A stretch of DNA of 7,187 nucleotides from Desulfocapsa sp. GTDB taxonomy: Bacteria; Desulfobacterota; Desulfobulbia; Desulfobulbales; Desulfocapsaceae. Below are positions 1 through 5,447 of the stretch, piece after piece. Numbering within the stretch: position 1 is the first letter of the stretch; each line of letters begins with the position of its first letter. Both the position numbers and the translations under genes were made by a program. The DNA lies in NCBI GenBank assembly GCA_030638765.1, contig DAOWDZ010000013.1:1-7187 (forward strand), in the 5' to 3' direction. The notes below the pieces were generated by a model that ran no database searches, was not told the DNA's origin, and saw nothing but the letters and a program-made list of their open reading frames with translations.

Positions 1-348
1 ACTGGTATCGACAACTGACTGCCAGCTTTCAGGTTCCATCATCATAAAGAGGCCATCTTTTATTATTCCAGCATTGTTGACCAAGACATCAATTCGTCCA
101 TGCCTTCCTACGATATCAGCTATTACTTCTTCTGCCCGTTTCCCATCTCGGATGTCAAAGCCGTAAACCTCACCTTTGCCATCAGCTTTTTCAACAATAC
201 TCAGTGTTTCTTCGGCACCTTTCTTATCTGAAAGATAGTTGATCACTGTGTAATATCCCGCAGCTGCCAGCTCCACGGCAATAGCTCTACCAATCCCCTT
301 GGCTGCACCAGTGATAACAGCAACTGGCATTTTCTGTCCATCTTTCAT
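1..348 (-). CDS. fabG: 3-oxoacyl-ACP reductase, FabG-type SDR (partial, 3' end outside window)
   Basis: Reading from the ATG at 348 down to base 1 gives 116 residues without a stop; the C-terminal half lies outside the window. The protein is a short-chain dehydrogenase/reductase with a Rossmann fold. It has the cofactor-binding motif TGAAKGIG (residues 13-20, giving G14-x3-G18-x-G20) and the structural NNAG motif at residues 91-94, followed by IIKDGLF as in FabG proteins. By family it would reduce 3-oxoacyl-ACP to 3-hydroxyacyl-ACP with NADPH in the cytoplasm. The catalytic Ser-Tyr-Lys residues are beyond the left edge, so activity cannot be judged. It starts 12 bases after the dehydratase stop on the same strand, so the two are very probably cotranscribed and catalyse consecutive steps. 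No strong Shine-Dalgarno is seen; the ATG six codons in (MPVAVITG) is an alternative start that matches typical FabG N-termini. Another SDR substrate is possible, but the neighbours favour acyl-ACP. Confidence 0.9.
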   Translation of the reverse strand, partial: MKDGQKMPVAVITGAAKGIGRAIAVELAAAGYYTVINYLSDKKGAEETLSIVEKADGKGEVYGFDIRDGKRAEEVIADIVGRHGRIDVLVNNAGIIKDGLFMMMEPESWQSVVDTS

Positions 349-360
349 ATTCTTAGCTCG

Positions 361-789
361 TTATACTTGGTATAGCTGAAGTATTACTTCTCCAATTAAT
401 CTGTCATCCATATGAAGAACAGCGGAAACTTCACGAAGCTTATCATACACATGACTATTCTCTGATCGAGTCACCACCGTTTCCCCTAAAGGAAGACAGT
501 CTATGTAAAATTGCGCCCGTTTAACCCCCACCAGCCATCCCATTTTACTGGAGTTCTCACCCTGATCTTTTATACGAGAAATACCATTACAAACACCTGC
601 TGCCTGAGCAGCCAATTCAACCATTAAAAGTGGCTGTGCACCATCACTATCTGTTAGTGGAAAAGAATCAGTGATTACAGATGAGGTAATTGCATATGAT
701 TCATCGGCTTCAATAATATCATCAATCAGCAGCATATTACCACGATGCGGAAGGATGTCAGTAAGACTATAGGCTTTGAATTCTTCCAT
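361..789 (-). CDS. Hotdog-fold 3-hydroxyacyl-ACP dehydratase (FabZ/ApeP-like)
   Basis: A complete protein of 142 residues. The N-terminal motif DILPHRGNMLLIDDI (residues 11-25) resembles the FabZ/FabA-type hotdog signature around the catalytic histidine, here H15. The helix LLMVELAAQAAG (residues 54-65) supplies the acidic partner, here E58. By family it would dehydrate 3-hydroxyacyl-ACP to trans-2-enoyl-ACP. Its short length and LPHRGNMLLID form resemble the single-domain dehydratases of aryl-polyene-type clusters (ApeP) as well as housekeeping FabZ; the clustered ACP, ketosynthase and reductase favour a specialised pathway. It ends 12 bases before the fabG-like start. The ATG at 789 is the only start that keeps the full hotdog N-terminus; the upstream AAAGATGAAGC is only a weak ribosome binding site. 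Substrate and chain length cannot be read from the sequence. Confidence 0.85.
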   Translation of the reverse strand: MEEFKAYSLTDILPHRGNMLLIDDIIEADESYAITSSVITDSFPLTDSDGAQPLLMVELAAQAAGVCNGISRIKDQGENSSKMGWLVGVKRAQFYIDCLPLGETVVTRSENSHVYDKLREVSAVLHMDDRLIGEVILQLYQV

Positions 790-831
790 GCTTCATCTTT
801 GCATTAAATTTAAGTTTTTTCCATTCACTTT

Positions 832-860
832 ATTATTTGTAATATTACGCACCAATACAA
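832..860 (-). promoter_or_regulatory. Candidate sigma-70 promoter for the dehydratase-reductase pair
   Basis: Read on the minus strand there is a TTGTAT (860-855), a 17-base spacer and AATAAT (837-832), about 40 bases ahead of the dehydratase ATG. The spacer contains a perfect 10-base palindrome, GTAATATTAC (839-848), which could be an operator. The match is modest in an AT-rich stretch, so this is only a candidate. The likely terminator further upstream makes a separate promoter here plausible. Confidence 0.3.
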
Positions 861-943
861 ATTACCAAACTGAGGGCTTAAATAAAACTTTTTGTTTTAA
901 CTTCTGTCATTTTTTACGGCGAAGGAGTCGTACAAAGGAGGGG

Positions 944-973
944 CAGAACACCGCCCAAATGGGCAGTGTTCTG
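944..973 (-). terminator. Hairpin after the chemoreceptor gene, probable terminator
   Basis: Two 13-base arms (944-956 and 961-973) enclose a 4-base loop. Twelve positions are Watson-Crick pairs. The remaining one (952/965) is a C-A mismatch in a plus-strand transcript but a G-U wobble in the minus-strand transcript, so the stem is fully paired only in RNA reading away from the chemoreceptor, whose stop is 20 bases upstream. The bases that follow on the minus strand are pyrimidine-rich (CCCCTCCTTTG) rather than a clean U run, so termination may be partial or factor-assisted. Confidence 0.5.
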
Positions 974-992
974 AAAAGAAACCAATCACTTA

Positions 993-3044
993 TTAAATTT
1001 TAAACCGGCTAACAATCTCAGAAAGATTCCCTGCAAGACTCGTCAACTCACCTGCATTACTGCTCACCTTATGGCTATTAACATTCAGTTCCTGCGCCAC
1101 TGCACCAACTTCTGAAATATCAGATGCTACTTCACCAGTGACGGAGGATGCTTGAGCAACATTTTCATTTACTTCCTGAATTCCAAGAGATGCCTGAGAT
1201 ACATTGTCGGCGATTTCCTGTGTAGCAGAAGCCTGCTCTTCAACTGTTATGGAAACAATGGAAACCATTTCACTAACGTTTCCAATTACTTCTGTAATAT
1301 CTGTGATATCAGCGACAGCGCCCTTACTTACTTCCTGAATTTTACCGATCTTATCCTTGATTTCATTGGTTGCCTCTGCAACCTCTTTAGCAAGCCCCTT
1401 GATTTCATTTGCAACCACCGCAAAGCCTTTTCCTGCTTCCCCGGCTCTCGCCGCTTCGATGGTAGCATTTAATGCAAGTAAATTGGTCTGTTCTGAAATT
1501 TCAGTAATCGCCTCAGTTACCTTACCAACTTCTTGGGCAGCATTACCTAATTCATGAATTTGAGCCGATGCCAGTTTAGATTTATCAACTGCTTTATTAG
1601 TGATATCAGTGGTTTTCTCAGTATTTGTTGCAATTTCAGTAATGGTAGCAGACATCTCTTCAGCAGCCGCAGCTACCATATTTACATTGACTGAAGTTTC
1701 TTCGGAAGCTGCTGCCACAGAATCCATATTAACACTCATCTCTTCAGCAGCTGCCGCCACAGTTTGTGCCCGACCAGTTGTCTCTTCAGCACTGGCAGAC
1801 ATATCACCGGAAAGTGATGAAAGTTCACCGGAGGTACTGTTAAGGGTTTCAACCCCCTCACTGATATCCCGAACCATATCACGCAAACCTTCTGACATTT
1901 TATTCAGAGAAGCAGCCATAACACCAATTTCATCTTTTTGCTGAATATCCAGGTGTTGATTCAGATCACCCTGTTGAACAGACTGAATCATTTTTACCGC
2001 TTTTTGTATTGGTACTGTGATGGCACGAGTAATAAGAACGCCCATTACGAGACAGATTATAATACCCACTGCCAGAAGTATCCAAACCAGACGTTTCAGC
2101 GAAGCACTCAGCTGCTGAGCCAATGCCTCATCCTCAAGCATAAGCCTTTCCTGATCTGCAGACATCGCTTTCAGAGCTGTAACCAGCTTTGCGCCCTTTG
2201 GAGCAGCCTTTGTACCAAGCCAGTAATTGGCACGATTCCAGTCAGCAGCTTCCCGGCTGCTAAACATCTTTGCCGGAAGTTCATCGAAAACAATCCGAGC
2301 ATTTTTAAAAGTATTAAATGATCTTTTCTGGTCTGAAGTCAGAAGATATGCAGCAGCCTCAAGATCTTTAAATCGCCTGCTGTTTTTGCTCCAGAGCGTT
2401 TCAAACTGATCCTTAAATTTACTATCACCCGAGAGAAGATATGCCCTGATAGCAGCCAATCCTAAACCGGTTGTTCCCCGGACATCAGCCATGATTCCAA
2501 GGAGATTTTTTCTTTCAGCGGTTCCGGGCTGCTCTTTTTCCCAGTCAATTATTTTAGTTATCTCGCTCGACAGGATCGTAGCCTGTGGTGCAGCATCGTT
2601 AAACAGTATTTTTATTGCCGGAATATTATCTATGCTTTGAGCAATATTTTCGATCTCCACCTGCGCACTCTTAAATTGGCCAATAACATTTTCTATTTCC
2701 TGAAGACGACTTTTATTGTCAGGATTTGTCCAATTTACAGCAAAGTTTTTCAAAGTTTGCATTGAAGGATCGATTTCATTACTCCACGCCCCGGCACGCT
2801 CCCCCTTAAATTTATCCTTACCAAGGATCATCCAGCCTCGTAATGCTGCCAGACTGTGATTAACACCATTGAGCATCATCAGACTTGCTCTTGCAGTTGG
2901 CGCACGCAATTGCGTTATTCTCTCGTTAACCGTCTGTACACGATTAATTTGAGAAATGGTCATCACGACAACGGTCACAAGCACAAGCCCCATAATGGCA
3001 TAGCCTGCACCGATTTTTACACCTAGTTTTAAATTCTTAAACAT
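993..3044 (-). CDS. Methyl-accepting chemotaxis protein with a bimodular helical sensor domain
   Basis: A membrane chemoreceptor of 683 residues when started at the ATG at 3044, which has GGGGG five bases upstream. An in-frame TTG at 3056 would add four residues but lies across that site. Order: short cytoplasmic tail; first membrane helix about 12-32; helical periplasmic region about 35-315; second membrane helix about 320-342; HAMP linker about 343-395; coiled-coil signalling domain to the end. The conserved hairpin tip ([18 protein letters not shown] and what follows, about 518-547) binds CheA/CheW in this family. Four Glu-Glu pairs spaced exactly 14 residues apart (420/421, 434/435, 448/449, 462/463) are likely adaptation methylation sites. 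The sensor shows a duplicated motif, LAAxRxxxxxGxxKFK, at about 65 and 196, pointing to two stacked helical bundles as in HBM-type receptors. No CheR-tethering pentapeptide is seen; the protein ends SRFKI. The ligand is unknown. It lies inside a lipid biosynthesis locus but seems separately transcribed. Confidence 0.95.
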   Translation of the reverse strand: MFKNLKLGVKIGAGYAIMGLVLVTVVVMTISQINRVQTVNERITQLRAPTARASLMMLNGVNHSLAALRGWMILGKDKFKGERAGAWSNEIDPSMQTLKNFAVNWTNPDNKSRLQEIENVIGQFKSAQVEIENIAQSIDNIPAIKILFNDAAPQATILSSEITKIIDWEKEQPGTAERKNLLGIMADVRGTTGLGLAAIRAYLLSGDSKFKDQFETLWSKNSRRFKDLEAAAYLLTSDQKRSFNTFKNARIVFDELPAKMFSSREAADWNRANYWLGTKAAPKGAKLVTALKAMSADQERLMLEDEALAQQLSASLKRLVWILLAVGIIICLVMGVLITRAITVPIQKAVKMIQSVQQGDLNQHLDIQQKDEIGVMAASLNKMSEGLRDMVRDISEGVETLNSTSGELSSLSGDMSASAEETTGRAQTVAAAAEEMSVNMDSVAAASEETSVNVNMVAAAAEEMSATITEIATNTEKTTDITNKAVDKSKLASAQIHELGNAAQEVGKVTEAITEISEQTNLLALNATIEAARAGEAGKGFAVVANEIKGLAKEVAEATNEIKDKIGKIQEVSKGAVADITDITEVIGNVSEMVSIVSITVEEQASATQEIADNVSQASLGIQEVNENVAQASSVTGEVASDISEVGAVAQELNVNSHKVSSNAGELTSLAGNLSEIVSRFKI
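1629..1796 (-). repeat. Four 42-base units coding a 14-residue coiled-coil repeat in the chemoreceptor
   Basis: Four consecutive 14-residue units with patterns such as AAAAEEMS and AAASEETS repeat in register, each with a Glu-Glu pair at the same place. At DNA level the units are similar but not identical, so this is a protein-level heptad repeat rather than a simple tandem repeat. It covers the expected first methylation helix of the signalling domain. Confidence 0.6.
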
Positions 3045-3049
3045 TTGAT

Positions 3050-3054
3050 CCCCC
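3050..3054 (-). promoter_or_regulatory. Ribosome binding site that fixes the chemoreceptor start
   Basis: On the minus strand GGGGG is followed by ATCAA and then ATG at 3044. The five-base spacing suits that ATG. The in-frame TTG at 3056 sits at the edge of this purine run and has no site of its own, so ATG is the better start. Confidence 0.55.
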
Positions 3055-3239
3055 AATTATTGGTCTATTTCACTTATTCTTTCACATTTTTGCCAAGAAG
3101 AAAAGGAACGTATGATATTTTTTTCATCTTCTTTCATGTTGTCAAAAACACCTCAGGTATTAATTTACATCAATTCTGTCTTTTTTAACAAAAAACATGA
3201 CTTCAGCCCACCGGAATATCGGTATTATTACTCCTTTCC

Positions 3240-3267
3240 TTATCGGAGGCCTTCATCAGGATTTTTA
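3240..3267 (-). promoter_or_regulatory. Candidate sigma-28 (FliA-type) promoter for the chemoreceptor
   Basis: Minus strand: TAAA (3267-3264), 16 bases, then TCCGATAA (3247-3240). The enterobacterial sigma-28 consensus is TAAA, 15 bases, GCCGATAA. Seven of eight -10 bases match; the spacing is exact if AAAA (3266-3263) is taken as the -35 element. It points toward the chemoreceptor, a class of gene often under FliA control, and would give a leader of roughly 190 bases. Confidence 0.5.
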
Positions 3268-3440
3268 ATATTTATTTTGCCACAACAAAATGTTTCTCTG
3301 AATTCCAGCAATATCCAGTTATTATTTCAATTATGCCACCATCTCTGGTAACATTCATTGACGCAAGTCAGTTGTTCCAGAAAGTACTGAAAAAGACACA
3401 CTACTCTCTCAACGCTACTTCAAATGCCAGCACCCAACAC

Positions 3441-3445
3441 AAGGA
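3441..3445 (+). promoter_or_regulatory. Ribosome binding site that fixes the radical SAM start
   Basis: AAGGA lies seven bases before the ATG at 3453 and four bases before the adjacent ATG at 3450. The upstream in-frame ATG at 3333 has no such site and would add 40 low-complexity residues before the domain begins. Confidence 0.65.
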
Positions 3446-3452
3446 CTCTATG

Positions 3453-4994
3453 ATGAATTATTTACAATGTAAACATTATGGATCGAAGTCAGATTTTAAA
3501 AAAATTTATCTGGTGGCACCAAAGCATCCTGACAATTTCTGGTCGATGCAGGGAACAGCAAACATTCTTGGTGCGAAAACATTGATGCCCAACTCTGCAC
3601 TTGCAACATTGATGGCACTGACTCCAACAGATGTCAACATTCAATATACCCTTGCAGATGAAAATGTAACAAGCATTGATTTTGATTTTGACTGCGACCT
3701 GGTCGCAATAACCGGTGGAACTCTGCATTCAAAACGAATCCATGAACTCTGTACTGAATTCAAAAAAAGAGGACGAAAGGTAGCCCTTGGAGGAACGTAT
3801 GCTTCCATTGAGCACGATAGATGCAATGAACTGGCAGACCATCATTTTATTGGCGAGGCTGAATACACCTGGCCACTTTTCCTGAAACAATGGATGACGG
3901 GTGAAACCAGAAAAACCTATCGGCAGGAGGACTACATAAACATGGAGAACAGTCCTGCTCCAGACTGGTCTCTAATTCATGTTAACAACTATGTAAATAT
4001 CAGTATCCAGACCAGCAGAGGATGTCCGAATCGGTGTGATTTTTGTGATGTCATACAATATGTGGGAAGAAGGTATCGAACAAAATCCATTACACAGATC
4101 ATTCAGGAATTACAAAACGCCCATGACTTAGGAGCCAGAACTGTTTTCTTTTCTGACGATAATTTTCTTGGAAACAAACGATTCACTGAACAATTACTTC
4201 CAAAAATAATTGAATGGAATGTTAAACAATCAAGACCATTGTCATTTTCAACACAAATCACCGTTCAGGTCGCAGATGACGACAAATTACTGAAAATGTT
4301 TGCAGATGCCAGATTTTCAGTCCTGTTTCTTGGTGTGGAAACAGTGAGAAAGGAAAGTCTTGCTGAAGTACATAAAAGCTTGAATGTAGAAAAAGATATC
4401 TTTGAACGAATCAGAAAGATATCCCGCATGGGTATAGTCCCTTTTATTGGTCTTATTGTCGGTTTTGACAATGACGATGAAAGCGTCTTCAATGATCTTG
4501 AGCAGTTCCTGAATGAAACCTCCAGCCCAATAGCAGGTATCAGTCTCTTAAACGCACCGCGGCATACTCCTCTCTATAAACGATTAAAAAAAGAAAAACG
4601 ACTTCTTGAAGATAACTTCTCAGGAGAATGGCAGTTAAACACCAATGTTATTCCTAAGCAGATAAGTATTGAACGATTAAATGTATTATACTGGGATCTT
4701 TTTCAAAAACTCTACCGACCGGATATGTTTGAAAAACGAATGATGCAATGGCTGGAAAATGTTGACTATTCAACTGATATCTATGTCAACAAAAAGGCTG
4801 ATCCCAAACAACTCTTAAATGGAGTTAAAATATTCAAACATTTTATAGTAAATGAAAACAAAGACGTTCGATCTCTTTTTTTTAGGATGTTAAAAAACAC
4901 CTGGAAACTTGACCCAAAACTGGTGAGACGCTTTTTTACAGTTATCACTCAGTACAGCCATTTCCACAACTTTGCCAACAAAAAACAGAGTTAA
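3453..4994 (+). CDS. B12-binding-type radical SAM protein (DUF4070-like C-terminus)
   Basis: 513 residues from the ATG at 3453, chosen for its AAGGA site. Residues about 16-150 have the beta-alpha layout of a cobalamin-binding domain (KKIYLVAPKHPDNFW at 16-30, DLVAITGG at 82-89, KVALGGTYASIE at 109-120, then HHFIGEAE). The radical SAM core follows from about 180, with the cluster motif CPNRCDFC giving C191, C195 and C198 to hold the 4Fe-4S cluster, an FFSDDNF strand at 232-238, and LGVE at 293-296. Residues from about 350 to 490 are helical and fit the C-terminal extension (DUF4070) found in enzymes such as the hopanoid methylase HpnP; this assignment is from recall of the family. Such enzymes use SAM, and often cobalamin, for C-H methylation or other radical chemistry. 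The gene lies upstream of an ACP and ketosynthase on the same strand, so an acyl chain or lipid substrate is likely, but not shown. It is visibly more AT-rich than the ketosynthase gene. Confidence 0.85.
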   Translation: MNYLQCKHYGSKSDFKKIYLVAPKHPDNFWSMQGTANILGAKTLMPNSALATLMALTPTDVNIQYTLADENVTSIDFDFDCDLVAITGGTLHSKRIHELCTEFKKRGRKVALGGTYASIEHDRCNELADHHFIGEAEYTWPLFLKQWMTGETRKTYRQEDYINMENSPAPDWSLIHVNNYVNISIQTSRGCPNRCDFCDVIQYVGRRYRTKSITQIIQELQNAHDLGARTVFFSDDNFLGNKRFTEQLLPKIIEWNVKQSRPLSFSTQITVQVADDDKLLKMFADARFSVLFLGVETVRKESLAEVHKSLNVEKDIFERIRKISRMGIVPFIGLIVGFDNDDESVFNDLEQFLNETSSPIAGISLLNAPRHTPLYKRLKKEKRLLEDNFSGEWQLNTNVIPKQISIERLNVLYWDLFQKLYRPDMFEKRMMQWLENVDYSTDIYVNKKADPKQLLNGVKIFKHFIVNENKDVRSLFFRMLKNTWKLDPKLVRRFFTVITQYSHFHNFANKKQS

Positions 4995-5180
4995 CAATTA
5001 CGTATGATTTCAACTGAGCAGATAGCTGCGATCGGCAGGCACCATTTGCTGAGAGTAAACAGGCTTTATGGGTACCTGGAAAAAGAATAGCAGTTAATGA
5101 TTCTTTTAGATATACTCACAGGATAATACAATACTAGTTACTAATTAAACTCACGATAGCGCCACATATATAAAACGACC
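4995..5180 (+). other. Radical SAM to ACP gap with an imperfect nested hairpin
   Basis: The gap contains an imperfect inverted repeat, CTGAGCAGAT (5014-5023) with ATTTGCTGAG (5044-5053), eight of ten positions paired, enclosing a second small stem, CTGC (5026-5029) with GCAG (5035-5038). No T run follows, so it is not a standard terminator; an RNA processing or attenuation element is possible. A 28-codon open frame (5004-5090) crosses it but has no ribosome binding site. GATAAT (5122-5127) and TATATA (5167-5172) are possible -10 elements for the ACP gene, each without a good -35. Confidence 0.35.
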
Positions 5181-5447
5181 ATGGATAAACTTACAAACGA
5201 CCTTAAAAACAGATTAATTGAAGTCCTGAACCTCACCGACGTAACACCGGATGAAATAGACGAAAACGAACAACTGGTGGGAGGTGATCTAGGCATTGAC
5301 TCCATAGATGTTCTTGAGATGGTGGTCATGGTTGAAAAAGATTATGGCGTTACTATCAACAACAAGGAAATCGGTGAAAAAGTTTTTTCAACGCTTGCCG
5401 CTCTTGCCGATTATATTCGTGAAAACTCTCCCAAGTTATCTTCTTGA
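5181..5447 (+). CDS. Acyl carrier protein
   Basis: 88 residues, the usual ACP size. The phosphopantetheine attachment site is in the motif LGIDSIDVLEM, with S41 as the serine that a 4'-phosphopantetheinyl transferase would modify. The DSID form (rather than the DSLD of primary AcpP) is common in ACPs of specialised clusters such as aryl polyenes. The protein is acidic, with a typical helix I (LTNDLKNRLIEVL) and helix III region (VFSTLAALADYI). It would carry the growing acyl chain between ketosynthase, reductase and dehydratase. Its stop codon overlaps the ketosynthase TTG start by four bases, so the two are translationally coupled. The ATG at 5181 is the natural start, yet no Shine-Dalgarno precedes it; instead an AT-rich TATATAAAA lies 6-15 bases ahead, compatible with a very short leader or with initiation on unstructured RNA. 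Confidence 0.93.
   Translation: MDKLTNDLKNRLIEVLNLTDVTPDEIDENEQLVGGDLGIDSIDVLEMVVMVEKDYGVTINNKEIGEKVFSTLAALADYIRENSPKLSS

Larger units (their letters stand above)
3045..3452. other. Divergent intergenic region, 408 bases
   Basis: This AT-rich region separates the chemoreceptor and the radical SAM gene. It holds the chemoreceptor ribosome binding site and the candidate sigma-28 promoter on the minus strand, and the radical SAM ribosome binding site at its right end. I see no convincing promoter for the plus strand, no RNA gene and no recognisable cobalamin riboswitch. The long leader ahead of 3453 is the natural place to look for one if the radical SAM enzyme is B12-regulated. Confidence 0.6.

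Noticed and set aside
776..1003. A 75-codon plus-strand open frame between the dehydratase and the chemoreceptor
   Set aside because: It overlaps the ends of both genes, crosses the hairpin at 944-973, has no ribosome binding site and no recognisable domain.
3112..3351. A 79-codon plus-strand open frame with AAGGA four bases ahead of its ATG
   Set aside because: The product is rich in Phe, Ser and Tyr like translated AT-rich spacer, has no recognisable domain, and runs across the candidate chemoreceptor promoter. The purine run is probably chance.
3358..3386. TTGACG as a -35 element for the radical SAM gene
   Set aside because: No acceptable -10 hexamer lies 16-18 bases downstream (AAAGTA at best).
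3333..3452. In-frame upstream ATG for the radical SAM gene adding 40 residues
   Set aside because: No Shine-Dalgarno at 3333, and the added residues are low-complexity and precede the domain; AAGGA is correctly placed for 3453.
5038..5049. Sigma-54-like AGGCAC...TTGC ahead of the ACP gene
   Set aside because: The GG and GC elements are 8 bases apart rather than the required 10, so it would not be read by sigma-54.
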